Part shown: piece after piece, positions 18,229-26,922 of the stretch
How the letters are laid out: each line of letters starts with the position of its first letter
Numbering within the stretch: the stretch's first letter is position 1
Source of the DNA: Brevundimonas sp.
GTDB lineage: Bacteria; Pseudomonadota; Alphaproteobacteria; Caulobacterales; Caulobacteraceae
Direction: 5' to 3'
Assembly (NCBI RefSeq): GCF_003248455.1
Contig: NZ_QFNM01000013.1
Location: 7,748-71,747 of the forward strand
DNA: 64,000 bases
The notes under the pieces: model-generated
The model's database searches: none
The model's input: only the letters and a program-made list of their open reading frames with translations
What the model was told of the DNA's origin: nothing
Made by a program: the position numbers and the translations under genes

Positions 18229-18654
18229 TCAAGATTTTTGGCTGCCCGGTAATCCCGAGACCACACGCCGAGCCTCGTCCAGAGTGGCCTGAGGTGTACA
18301 TCTGTAACGTGTCAGGTAATCCCGTAAGGCATCCTCGCTGGCGGAGGGGAACCCCCAGCGCATCAGGGCCTGAGCAACCGTGGGATGCCTCGCGGCGCGC
18401 AGATCGGCGTGCAACTGCGCCAAGCGCGCCTTGCGCAGATGATGGCGGGGATGCAGGGCCTGCCGACCGAAGGCCGCCTCAAGGTCGCGCGCCGTGACGC
18501 CCAGGGCCCTGGCCGCCTCAGGAAACTTCACGCGATGCGGCAGGGCGTCCAGGAACAGGCGGACGGCCCTGTCGGTCAATCGGCGTGACGCCGCATCCCC
18601 AGTCAGCACGCGTTCGACGGGGGCGAATCCTGGACAGGCGGAGCCGTCGGCCAT
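18229..18654 (-). CDS. Small AraC-type helix-turn-helix protein
   Basis: A 141-residue protein whose middle and C-terminus match the double helix-turn-helix of AraC/XylS regulators: ALGVTARDLEAAFGRQ for the first, and VAQALMRWGFPSASEDALRDYLTRYRCTP for the second, with the characteristic W/C-GF and Y-x-x-x-x-x-x-P spacing. There is no ligand-binding domain, only about 45 extra N-terminal residues. It lies directly downstream (18 bases) of the small secreted protein gene at 18673 on the same strand, so it may be co-transcribed with the patatin gene cluster. Confidence 0.7.
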   Translation of the reverse strand: MADGSACPGFAPVERVLTGDAASRRLTDRAVRLFLDALPHRVKFPEAARALGVTARDLEAAFGRQALHPRHHLRKARLAQLHADLRAARHPTVAQALMRWGFPSASEDALRDYLTRYRCTPQATLDEARRVVSGLPGSQKS

Positions 18655-18672
18655 GCTCGGTTCGCCGCTGCC

Positions 18673-18993
18673 TTAGAGTTCGGCCAGGCCGCGCCGCACG
18701 GCTTCGAGACGCGCATCGGTGATCAGGCCGCCGGAGAAGGGTTTGAGGGCCTTCAGGCTCATGCCCTTGAACTGGTCGTAGCGATCATGGGTCGTCAGGC
18801 CGGGCAGTTCGCGGTTTAGCACGGCGCGGGCGCGCGGATCGGCGACCAGCCGCTCGATGGGAGTGTCCAGGGTGAAGGCGGGCGTGCGGGCCTGATCCCG
18901 ACCTTGAGCCTGCGACGTTCCGGCGGACGCTTGCGCCTGTACGGGCGCGGCGAGCATCAGGGTCGCCAGCAGGGAAAGAGCGATACGGAACAT
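18673..18993 (-). CDS. Small secreted protein, paralogue A (C-terminal DQFKGMSLKAL domain)
   Basis: A 106-residue protein. The ATG at 18993 opens a clean signal peptide (ALSLLATLMLAAPVQAQA); the longer frame upstream runs antisense within the patatin gene and is rejected. After a short linker comes a domain of about 60 residues: TLDTPIERLVADPRARAVL, LPGLTTHDRYDQFKGMSL, KALKPFSGGLITDARLEAV. The same domain makes up the small protein at 20509, with nearly identical DNA. The function is unknown. The two copies bracket the patatin-like gene, which suggests a shared job in the periplasm. Confidence 0.75.
   Translation of the reverse strand: MFRIALSLLATLMLAAPVQAQASAGTSQAQGRDQARTPAFTLDTPIERLVADPRARAVLNRELPGLTTHDRYDQFKGMSLKALKPFSGGLITDARLEAVRRGLAEL
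18716..18783. repeat. 68-base near-identical repeat, copy 1 (pairs with 20564-20631)
   Basis: Within the 3' part of the two paralogous small secreted genes, these 68 bases and those at 20564-20631 differ at only about 2 positions by eye. The flanks diverge faster. The level of identity suggests recent duplication or gene conversion across the patatin gene. Confidence 0.8.
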
Positions 18994-19114
18994 GGCGGGG
19001 CCTTTCACGACAGTCCTCATCAAACAAGACGAACGAGCGATGCCGATCCCCATGTCAGGCGCGTGAATTTTTGATGCGGCCAAGAAAAGCGACGGCGCAG
19101 ACCCGCCCGCGCCC

Positions 19115-20482
19115 TCACCTGAGCCTGCCTGCGACGAGGTCTCTCCCGGCCTGAATGGCGAGGTCGACCTGTTGGGCGGGGAGGCTGAGGCGAGTGGGGA
19201 TGGCGAGGAGGGGCTGGGCGCGTTCGGGCGAGAGGTCGGCGAAGGCGATGACCTCCAGCGTGTAGTCGAGGTCGGCGCAGTCCCAGCCTTCGGAGGCGCC
19301 CAGGGCGGCGGCGTCTTCGGGCGTGAGCGCGCAGCGCCAGGCGATGGTGTCGCGCTCCCACCGCTCCAGATGGCCCAACAGGGCGTCATAGGCGTTGCGC
19401 TTGATCCCGTCGACGAAGTGGTCGGCGACGGTGCCCAGCACCTGGACGCCGTCGGGTCCGTCCGGCGCCTGGCCCCAGGGTCGCTCGGCGCCGCGTTCGG
19501 CGTTGACCACGATCACCCGCAGGCGGCGGATGCCGACCGCATCACCCGGTCCCATCAGCGGACCGTACGGCAGGCCCGAGGCGCGCTGGATCACCGCGAT
19601 CCCCGACAGGCCGTAGTTGTCGACGATCCCGCCGTCCAGCAGGTGGACATAGGCCAGGCGCTCGGGGTCGCGGAACATCTGGAAGGCGCGGGCGGTGTCG
19701 CGCACCACCACCGGCCCGTTGCGCTCTGCGGCGGCTTCATTCACCCAGTCCGGCAGGGGCCGGTCGCAGGTCTCGCCATGGGCGCCCAGCACCACGGGCC
19801 GCATGCCGAACGGATAGGCGGCCGAGGCGGCGACGGCGTCGGCGACCCGCACCTCGCCCAGGTCGCTGCACAGGGCGTCCATCCATGGCTCGGCGAAGAC
19901 GAAGGGCGTTCCGGTCATCAGTTCGACCGCGTTCAGCAGCACGGGCGGCCCGGTGAGGTCGCTGAGCCGTGCGCCGTGATAGACTTCGCGGTCCAGCCAG
20001 TCGGCGATGCGGTCGCGCCCGTTGACGCCGCCCTGGGCCAGGCGGGCCCAGTTGGTCGGCCAGGCCAGGCTGGAATGGATGTCGCCGTGCCAGTCCTTGT
20101 CCAGGAGGGCGGGCCTGAAGCCGTCCAGGCCGTCGGGACCGTGCAGGCCGAACCAGGCGGCGGTCAGCGACCCGCCCGACACGCTGGTGACGAAGGCCAG
20201 CCGGTCGATCCAGCGCACCCCGTCGGGGCGGCGCCGGTCCCTCAGCTCCAGCAGCACGCCATAGGAAAACGCCGCCGCCCGCGCCCCGCCGCCCGAGAAG
20301 GCCAGCGCGACCACCTCGCCCTCCAGCCCCCGGTCCGCCGGAACCGGAACCCCGGCGGGGACAGCGGTCACGGCCGCCGCCGCGCGCGGGGCGTTGACGG
20401 GGGTCATGTCGGCGCCTGTCGCGCAGGCGCTCAGGCTCGCCGCGCCAAGCAGGGCGGCGAGCGTCGTGAGACGACGGAACAT
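19115..20482 (-). CDS. Patatin-like phospholipase, predicted lipoprotein
   Basis: A 455-residue protein with a lipoprotein-like N-terminus (lipobox LSAC, Cys near residue 19). Patatin motifs are in order: the glycine-rich oxyanion loop FSGGGARAAAFSYG (about residues 63-76), the nucleophile elbow SVSGGS (a GxSxG variant) and the catalytic aspartate in DGGIVDNYG. These predict a Ser-Asp lipid acyl hydrolase at the outer or inner membrane. It sits between two paralogous small secreted proteins and downstream of a TBDR with its FecR/FecI control genes, all on the same strand. That suggests, but does not prove, a role in using a lipid or ester substrate. Confidence 0.88.
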   Translation of the reverse strand: MFRRLTTLAALLGAASLSACATGADMTPVNAPRAAAAVTAVPAGVPVPADRGLEGEVVALAFSGGGARAAAFSYGVLLELRDRRRPDGVRWIDRLAFVTSVSGGSLTAAWFGLHGPDGLDGFRPALLDKDWHGDIHSSLAWPTNWARLAQGGVNGRDRIADWLDREVYHGARLSDLTGPPVLLNAVELMTGTPFVFAEPWMDALCSDLGEVRVADAVAASAAYPFGMRPVVLGAHGETCDRPLPDWVNEAAAERNGPVVVRDTARAFQMFRDPERLAYVHLLDGGIVDNYGLSGIAVIQRASGLPYGPLMGPGDAVGIRRLRVIVVNAERGAERPWGQAPDGPDGVQVLGTVADHFVDGIKRNAYDALLGHLERWERDTIAWRCALTPEDAAALGASEGWDCADLDYTLEVIAFADLSPERAQPLLAIPTRLSLPAQQVDLAIQAGRDLVAGRLR

Positions 20483-20508
20483 GGGCCTATGGGGGCGGGA
20501 GGATCAGG

Positions 20509-20850
20509 TCAACGTTCTGAAGCCAGGGCGCGCAGGCCCGCCTCGACGGCGGCCAGGCGTTCGTCGGTGATCAGGCCGCCGGAGAAGGGCTTGAGGGCCT
20601 TCAGGCTCATGCCCTTGAACTGGTCATAGCGGGCGTGGGTGGTCAGGCCCGGAAGCTCTCGGTCCAGCACGGTCTTGGCCGCCGGATCGGCGACCAGCCG
20701 CTCGATCGGCGTGTCCAGCGTATGGGCCGCAACCGGAGCGGAAGCCGCCGACCGAGAATCGGCCGCCGCCGGAGCTTCCTGGGCCGAGGCGCAGGCGGCC
20801 ACTGGAAGCACGACGGCCATGGCCGCGAACACAATGGAAGATCGGATCAT
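20509..20850 (-). CDS. Small secreted protein, paralogue B (C-terminal DQFKGMSLKAL domain)
   Basis: A 113-residue protein with an N-terminal signal (hydrophobic FAAMAVVLPVAACASA, a possible lipobox at VAAC) and the same 60-residue domain as the 18673 gene: TLDTPIERLVADPAAKTVL, LPGLTTHARYDQFKGMSL, KALKPFSGGLITDERLAAV. Function unknown. It lies 26 bases upstream of the patatin gene and about 85 bases downstream of the TBDR stop, all on the minus strand, so all may be one transcription unit. Confidence 0.75.
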   Translation of the reverse strand: MIRSSIVFAAMAVVLPVAACASAQEAPAAADSRSAASAPVAAHTLDTPIERLVADPAAKTVLDRELPGLTTHARYDQFKGMSLKALKPFSGGLITDERLAAVEAGLRALASER

Positions 20851-20934
20851 GGAAGGTCTCCGTCAGAGGAAAGAACGGGACGGCGCGACCCGGAGTCCTC
20901 GAACTCAGGCCGCGCCATCCCAGGCTCGGGGAGG

Positions 20935-23900
20935 TCAGAAGCTCTTGCGCACCGACAGACCGATGATGCGCGGGTCCAGCGTGAAGACGTTGGTCGTGTT
21001 GCCGATCTCGTCCGGCCCGGTGAAGCCGTCGGTGATGGGGGCGTCGTCGAACAGGTTCTTCACATAGAGCTGGGCCGTCAGGGTCCCGTCGGGGTTGGCG
21101 ACGGTCATGGACAGATTAGCGTTGCCCCAGCCTTCCAGCCGATCGTAAGGCGCGAGGTTGTAGACCCGCATCCAACTGTCGGACTGACGATAGTAGTCGC
21201 CGCGCACGGTGACATCCCAGCCCTGCGGCAGTTCGAACCGGTACTGGGCGCCGACGTTGAACGTCATCTTCGGCGCGTTGGGCAGTTCGTTGCCCGACAG
21301 GTCGGCGTCGAAGCCCCGGCCCTGGTTAGGGGCGTTGTTCCAGTCGTATCCGAACCTGTCCGGCGTCAGCCCTAGGATATTGGGACCTGGACAAAGCACC
21401 TTGATGAAGGCTGTGTTCGCGTTACTGTTTTTACCGTAGATGCTCTTCGGAACGATGCAGGTGTTGGGATTGGTGGGCCAGGGCCGCAGCACCAGCCAGT
21501 CTTCATTTCCTTGTGTGCGGTTCATCACGTCGATGGAGGTTTCGCCATCGGCGATCTCGGTGCGCAGCAGGCCCAGCGTGGCGTCGATGCGGAAGTTGCG
21601 GGTGGGCGCCCAGGCGGTCTCGAACTCCACACCCCAGATGCGGGCGTCGAAATTCTCGTTGTGCAGGGTGCGGTCGATAACCTGGGCGACCTGATAGTCC
21701 TGATAGTCGTAGAAGAAGGCCGAGCCAGACAGCATCAGACGGCCGTCCATCAGGCTGTTCTTGACCCCCATCTCGAAGGCGTCGACGAATTCCGCGTCGA
21801 AGGCGGGATCCAATTGGACATAGTTGGTGTCGAACCCGTTGGCCGGGCCGCTGGGGTTGCCGCCACCGCCCTTGTAGCCGCGCGAATAGGAGGCATAGAC
21901 CAGGGTGTCGTCGGTGAAGGACAGATCGGGCTTCCAGTCGATGGCCAGGCGGCCGGTCCATTCGCGCCAGTGATAGGTCACATCCGGCAGGGCCGGATGA
22001 CCCCGGCCCAGATCGGCGCCGCTGAATGCACCAGACGAGTTCAGCAGCTGAGTCGGCACCGGAGTGATGGTCTTCTTGTCATCGGTGTAGCGCAGGCCCG
22101 TCGTCAGGCGCAGATCGGGACCTAGGATGAAATAACCCTCGCCGAACACCGCCCAAGATTCCGTCTCGGCGATATTGATGTTGCGATAGTAGTTGTGGCC
22201 CTCGCCGTCGATTTGGTCGATCGGATTGGGGTCAATGTAGGTGCAAGCGTTAGGGTCAGGATTGGCGGCCGGCGTAGCCGGCGTGCAATCGCCCTTAAGA
22301 CCTTCTGCGCTGTTCTGTCCGAGGGCCGCGATGGTGAAGGCGTTGGAGAAGATATAGTAGTCTTCGTTCGTCTCAAATTTCAGATAGTTGGCGCCAAGAT
22401 TGAAATTGATCGGCCCATCAAAGGCGGATTGCAGACGGAACTCCTGGGAAAACTGACGGCTCTCGGACCGGCTCAGGTCCACCGCCACCAGGCGATCCAG
22501 TTCCCCCAGTTGCGGATCGATAAAGCTGCCGCCGCCCCAATAGGCCATCTCGTTACGATCGGTCGGTCGGTCAGCAGAACAACCTCCCAGATAGCCCTCG
22601 AACGCGACATCCACTTGCCGGATGTCAGCGCAGGCGATGAGGCCGCCCACGGGGTTCAGGCGGAAGTAGTCCTGAGACCCGTAATAACGGTCCTCCATAT
22701 GGAGCGTCTGGGAGTGCAGCGTCAGATTCGGCGTCAGATCCAACTCCATATTCAATTGGAAGACGTCGTTCTCCGCTTGGAACGTCGGGTCGTAGAAGGT
22801 TTCGATCTCGCGCAGATCCGTCGAGGATTGGCGGCCCGAGTTCGGTGAGAAGGGATCAATTTCAGTCTGGAACAGATAACCGCCCCAGGCGCCGCGGGGT
22901 CCCGTGTAGTTGCCATAGCATTGCGTCCCAGCAGGCGCCGTCCGGCAGGGAATGCCAGGCAGTGACGATCCGTCCCTGTAGGGAGTGGCCAGGATCAAGC
23001 CTGTGACAATCGGGAAGCCCGTTCCGTTAGGCGCGCCGAAAGCATCATCAGAGTAGAGGCTGCCAGGCTGACAGCCTGGCGTTATGCTAGTGCGGGTCCA
23101 GTAAGGAAGATTCGACGCGGTTTTTGTGGCGCCCGAGGCGTCTGTCCATTCGAAACTGGTCGGCGCCTCGCCGCGCGTGCACAGTTGCTTGCCCGTGCGC
23201 GCACGATTATCGTCCTCCGAGAAATGCTCCCACAGAAGGTTGGCGCGGAACCGTGCGTTCGGCTCCCACAACACGCCCAGCCGCGTCGCCCACAGGTCGC
23301 GACCATTAACATTCTGCTCGGTGACGGTGTTGTAGTCGAAGCCGTCCCGCTGGGTGAAGGCGCCAGCGACGCGCACCGCCAGGGTGTCGCCGATCGGGAT
23401 GTTGACGAAACCCCGCCCACGGCGGGTGTCGTGGTTGCCCACCTCCAACTGCATCTCGCCGTCGAACTCACCCAGTTCCGGCAGGTTGGGCAGCATGTTG
23501 ACCACGCCCGCCGTGGCGTTGCGGCCATAGAGGGTGCCCTGCGGCCCGCGCAGCACCTCCAGCCGTGAAACATCGAAATATTCCTGCTCGAACAACCTGT
23601 TCCGAAGCAGGGCGGTGTTGTTGAACGACACCGCCACGCCCGGATCGGCGGTGACCGATAGGGCCTTCACCCCGATGCCGCGGATGGAGAAATTGTAGCC
23701 GGTAAAATTGTCCTTAGAGAAGTTGACGTTCGGAATGGCGCGCAGAAGCTCCGAACCCCCATCGATGCGCAGGGTCTCCAGCCGCTCCTCGCTGAAGGCC
23801 GAAACCGCGATGGGCACGTCGATGATCCGCTCTTCGCGCCGACGCGCGGTGACGACGATGTCCTCGACCGTGGAAACCTGCGGACCGACGGGAGCCGCCT

Positions 23901-24300
23901 GAGGAGGCGGTGCGGTCGGGCGACGGCGCGGCGTCACCGGTGCATCCTGAACCGAGGCTGCATTGGCGCGCGGGCGTGCCGGGGCCTGTCGAGCCACGCG
24001 CAGGGTGATCATGGACCCGGTGTCGCTGGCGACCTCCAGATTCGACCCGGCGATGAGACGGCGCAGACCGCTGCGGACGTCATGTTCGCCGTGCAACGCC
24101 GGGGTGTTCACGCCGCGCAGCGCTTCAGCAGGGGCGATGATGGCCACGCCCGACTGGCGACCGAACTCGGGAATGGCGTTCACCGCAGACTGAGCCGGCA
24201 GATTGAAGTTGCGTTGCTGGGCCGCCGCATGGCCGGCGCCAGCCAATGCGATGACGGCCGCGCTTGTCGCCAGAAAGCGGCGATAGGAATTTTTGGACAC
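20935..24300 (-). CDS. TonB-dependent receptor with N-terminal STN signalling domain
   Basis: A 1121-residue outer-membrane transporter. A signal peptide (to about residue 28, HAAAQQ) is followed by an STN (secretin/TonB short N-terminal) domain at about residues 30-105, a Pro-rich linker and a TonB box plus plug starting VEDIVVTARRREERI near residue 145. The plug carries LEVLRGPQGTLYGRNATAGVVN. A very long barrel with large loops ends in the C-terminal LSVRKSF (terminal Phe). The STN domain is the part that talks to FecR-type anti-sigma factors, and FecR and FecI genes lie directly upstream on the same strand. The substrate is unknown; the patatin neighbour hints at a lipid-like or ester ligand. 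Confidence 0.93.
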   Translation of the reverse strand: MSKNSYRRFLATSAAVIALAGAGHAAAQQRNFNLPAQSAVNAIPEFGRQSGVAIIAPAEALRGVNTPALHGEHDVRSGLRRLIAGSNLEVASDTGSMITLRVARQAPARPRANAASVQDAPVTPRRRPTAPPPQAAPVGPQVSTVEDIVVTARRREERIIDVPIAVSAFSEERLETLRIDGGSELLRAIPNVNFSKDNFTGYNFSIRGIGVKALSVTADPGVAVSFNNTALLRNRLFEQEYFDVSRLEVLRGPQGTLYGRNATAGVVNMLPNLPELGEFDGEMQLEVGNHDTRRGRGFVNIPIGDTLAVRVAGAFTQRDGFDYNTVTEQNVNGRDLWATRLGVLWEPNARFRANLLWEHFSEDDNRARTGKQLCTRGEAPTSFEWTDASGATKTASNLPYWTRTSITPGCQPGSLYSDDAFGAPNGTGFPIVTGLILATPYRDGSSLPGIPCRTAPAGTQCYGNYTGPRGAWGGYLFQTEIDPFSPNSGRQSSTDLREIETFYDPTFQAENDVFQLNMELDLTPNLTLHSQTLHMEDRYYGSQDYFRLNPVGGLIACADIRQVDVAFEGYLGGCSADRPTDRNEMAYWGGGSFIDPQLGELDRLVAVDLSRSESRQFSQEFRLQSAFDGPINFNLGANYLKFETNEDYYIFSNAFTIAALGQNSAEGLKGDCTPATPAANPDPNACTYIDPNPIDQIDGEGHNYYRNINIAETESWAVFGEGYFILGPDLRLTTGLRYTDDKKTITPVPTQLLNSSGAFSGADLGRGHPALPDVTYHWREWTGRLAIDWKPDLSFTDDTLVYASYSRGYKGGGGNPSGPANGFDTNYVQLDPAFDAEFVDAFEMGVKNSLMDGRLMLSGSAFFYDYQDYQVAQVIDRTLHNENFDARIWGVEFETAWAPTRNFRIDATLGLLRTEIADGETSIDVMNRTQGNEDWLVLRPWPTNPNTCIVPKSIYGKNSNANTAFIKVLCPGPNILGLTPDRFGYDWNNAPNQGRGFDADLSGNELPNAPKMTFNVGAQYRFELPQGWDVTVRGDYYRQSDSWMRVYNLAPYDRLEGWGNANLSMTVANPDGTLTAQLYVKNLFDDAPITDGFTGPDEIGNTTNVFTLDPRIIGLSVRKSF

Positions 24301-24432
24301 GATAGCTCCCCGTTAAATGCCGGGGATCGCTCTGCGCCCTCCCCTCAAGGAGGCAGATGCACAGCGCCGCATTTTCCCGGGGGGCTGTCGCACAAACTTC
24401 ACGAGACGCCGCCGCGACAGCTTCGAGCGAAC

Positions 24433-25452
24433 CTATCTGGAGTCCAGAACGATACGGTCGGACTCGATCCTCACCGTAGCGTCGAACACCGTCGCCGCCG
24501 CCGTGGCGAAAGCCGCCGGATCGCGCGCGGGAAACCATCCGCTGATGGCGCTGCGGCCGAGTTGCGGGTCCGCGATGACTATGGGGGGGCCGCCATAGCG
24601 AGCGAATTCGGCGGCGGCGAAGGCCAGTGTGTCGTCGGCGAAGGCCAGTTCACCCTCGCGCCAGGCCAGTATGCGGCCCATGGCCTCAGGGGTGATCGGG
24701 CTGACTTCAAGGGACGCATCCAACGCTCCGGCCAGGCGGACCGAAAACCCTTCGCTGACCCGGGTCGGCGCGAACTTCTTCTTCCGATGATCCAGACGCA
24801 GCATCCCCTGGCGCACCCACAGGCCAAGACCGCCATCCGCGAAGCGACGCACGGCGAAGACGGCGCCGCCAGTCTGAACATCGACATCCCGGATGTTCAG
24901 GCGGAAGGGAAGCGCGTCCTCTGCGCCGACCTCGAAGAGGGCCTCGCCCTTCATCAGTTCGATCTGGCCGGCGCGTTTCGACCGCAAGGCGGTGTCGGTA
25001 TTGAGGGTGGCAGTCACACGCTCGCCCAAGGGGATGCGCCGGACCTCTCCCAGGGTGGTCGCATAGGCTGTGCCGCCCGAGCCGCCCCACAAGGCCAGTC
25101 CGCCCACGGTCGCCGTAGCGGCGGCGGCCATGCCGCCCCCCATCAACAACCGGCGTCGATCCATCCCGGATCTTGTCTTTTCCACCAGTCGAACCGCCCA
25201 GGTCCGGCGGCCAGCAGCGGCGGTGTCGTCATAGGCCAGCACCTCGCCCCGTTCCGTGCGCCAGAACAGGGCGCTAAGGCGGGCATAGGCGCCCAGGCGC
25301 CGCGAATCCCCCGCCAACCATTCATCGAGACGAGCCTGGTCAGGGGCCGATAACGGCCCGCGATCGGAGCGCGCCACCCACTGGGCGGCCTCCGCCTCAA
25401 TCGCCAGACTGCTCTCCCTTTCCGTCGCCAAGCCGATTCGTTCCTTCTCCAT
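24433..25452 (-). CDS. FecR-like anti-sigma/signal-relay protein
   Basis: A 339-residue inner-membrane protein. The N-terminal cytoplasmic DUF4880-like part (EAAQWVARSDRGPLS...DEWLAGDSRRLGAYARL) precedes one membrane segment (about residues 105-125, RRRLLMGGGMAAAATATVGG). The periplasmic FecR domain starts at TTLGEVRRIPLGERVT and includes the ELMKGEALFEV block. By family it receives the signal from the STN domain of its partner TBDR and releases the cognate sigma factor. The ATG at 25452 was chosen; the next in-frame start (25488) would overlap fecI-like DNA by 92 bases instead of 56. It lies 132 bases upstream of the TBDR gene. Confidence 0.9.
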   Translation of the reverse strand: MEKERIGLATERESSLAIEAEAAQWVARSDRGPLSAPDQARLDEWLAGDSRRLGAYARLSALFWRTERGEVLAYDDTAAAGRRTWAVRLVEKTRSGMDRRRLLMGGGMAAAATATVGGLALWGGSGGTAYATTLGEVRRIPLGERVTATLNTDTALRSKRAGQIELMKGEALFEVGAEDALPFRLNIRDVDVQTGGAVFAVRRFADGGLGLWVRQGMLRLDHRKKKFAPTRVSEGFSVRLAGALDASLEVSPITPEAMGRILAWREGELAFADDTLAFAAAEFARYGGPPIVIADPQLGRSAISGWFPARDPAAFATAAATVFDATVRIESDRIVLDSR

Positions 25453-25999
25453 GTTCGTTAGATGCGCGAGACGACCCCTTTCCGTCACGTCCGAAATGAT
25501 CAGAGAGCCGACGTAAAGCCTGGGTCATGTATTTCTCGACGGTATTTTCCGACAATCCCATCTCCCGTGCCACTTCGCGCTGCGACAGGCCCCGCACACG
25601 TCGCAGGGTGAAAACACGGCGCGGTTGTGGCGGCAGTTCGTCGATGAAACGGGCCAGATTTCGCAGTTCATCGCGATCGACGGTCGCCTGTTCGGGCGAG
25701 GGCGCGTCACCGGCGATCTCCAGGCGCGCCAGATCGCCATAGGCGTCTATCGACACCACCTTGGCCCGACGAACTTCGTTGAGGATCAACGTATAGGCGA
25801 CCCGAAACATATAGGCGCGCGGGTTGCGAATCTGGTCCAGGTCATCCCGCCGCGCTAGGGCGGCGTAGGTGTCCTGGATGATGTCGTCGATATCGAGCCC
25901 CGCGACCGAACGCGAGCCAAGCCATCTGCGCAGGGCCGGCTCATTCGGCAAGGCGTGGATCGCCAGCCAGCGTGTCGTCGAATGGGGCAGGCTGGTCAT
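25397..25999 (-). CDS. FecI-like ECF RNA polymerase sigma factor
   Basis: A 200-residue ECF sigma factor. Region 2 is at about residues 35-70 (LDIDDIIQDTYAALA, then NPRAYMFRVAYTLI), and region 4 at about residues 125-165 with the helix-turn-helix LSQREVAREMGLSENTVEKYM. The C-terminal tail of about 25 residues is low-complexity. Its 3' end overlaps the start of the FecR-like gene, a usual FecI-FecR arrangement. It should direct transcription of the TBDR at 20935 and perhaps the patatin cluster on arrival of the ligand. Confidence 0.92.
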   Translation of the reverse strand: MTSLPHSTTRWLAIHALPNEPALRRWLGSRSVAGLDIDDIIQDTYAALARRDDLDQIRNPRAYMFRVAYTLILNEVRRAKVVSIDAYGDLARLEIAGDAPSPEQATVDRDELRNLARFIDELPPQPRRVFTLRRVRGLSQREVAREMGLSENTVEKYMTQALRRLSDHFGRDGKGSSRASNEHGEGTNRLGDGKGEQSGD

Positions 26000-26147
26000 G
26001 AGCCCCAGTCAGAAGTCGGGATTGCGACAACCGCAATCGTCCAGCTTGTCGAGACAAGCCCAGGACGCGAGATGTCCACCGGTAGACGCCACCATGGCGC
26101 CGACATGGGCTCTCGATGAAATGACGAATGGTGAACCCTCCCTGAGG

Positions 26148-26922
26148 TTAGAAACGCCGCTTCAGGCTGAGGAGGATGGTGCGTCCCACCGGATCCTGGT
26201 CGTCGCGGCCATAGCCGGGCGCGGGCCGGCCATCGCCGAGGCGGGCGCTGGGTCGCGTATCGAAGAGATTGGCGATGGCGAACTCGAGTTGGAGGGCCGT
26301 TCCCCGCCGCGCCCGACCTCCCCCCTCTGGAGACGGTCCTGCGAACTGATAGCTGAATTTCAGATCGACGGTGCTGAACGCGTCCAAGCGCAGGTCATCT
26401 GGGCCATCCTGCCCGATCGTTCGGCTGGTGCGGTAGCCATCCCGCCAGTTCGCCGCCGCATTCACGCCCCAGGCACCGCGGCTCAGGTCCACCGCTAGGC
26501 CCGCCCTGCGTCGCGACATACCGCCGCCGTCGCCCGCCAGACGGTCCATCGACGGCAGGCCGCTATGAATGGTCGAGGCGTTGCTGAGATTCCAGCTATG
26601 GTTCAAGCGCAGTCGAAGAGTCGATCTCTGGCTCCTGTCGCCTTGCCCGAATTGCAAGGTGGCGCCGAGGTTCGCGTTGAGGGTTTCGGCAAGTGTGGAC
26701 GCATGGTTGATGGGGCGCTGGTCGATGCTGACGAGGCGGCCGTCGGAATCGCGTTGGAACCGCTCTGGAAAGGCGGCCTCAATCTCGGGCGTCGGCTCCG
26801 GCAGGGCACCGACACCATCGACGGCTTCGTTTCTGCTGTAGGTGACGCCACCTTGCAAAGGGAAGGAACCGAACGGACCCGCCGCCACGGACAGAGACAG
26901 TTGGTCTGTGCTCGGCGCGCGA
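26148..26922 (-). pseudogene. TonB-dependent receptor remnant (C-terminal barrel fragment)
   Basis: About 255 residues of a TBDR C-terminus, ending in an authentic outer-membrane signal (LLSLKRRF, terminal Phe). Typical late-barrel features appear, such as FSTVDLKFSYQF and LEFAIANLFDTRPSAR. There is no signal peptide, TonB box or plug. Upstream, the frame can be read as RAPSTDQLSLSVAAGPF and then collides, out of frame, with the truncated sigma-factor gene near 26922. The missing N-terminal two-thirds were apparently deleted. A GTG at 26888 could still start a 246-residue product, but it could not be exported. Not functional as a receptor. Confidence 0.8.

Noticed and set aside
26779..26922. 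C-terminal 48 codons of the sigma-like frame
   Set aside because: They are TBDR-coding DNA read in the wrong frame after the deletion junction.
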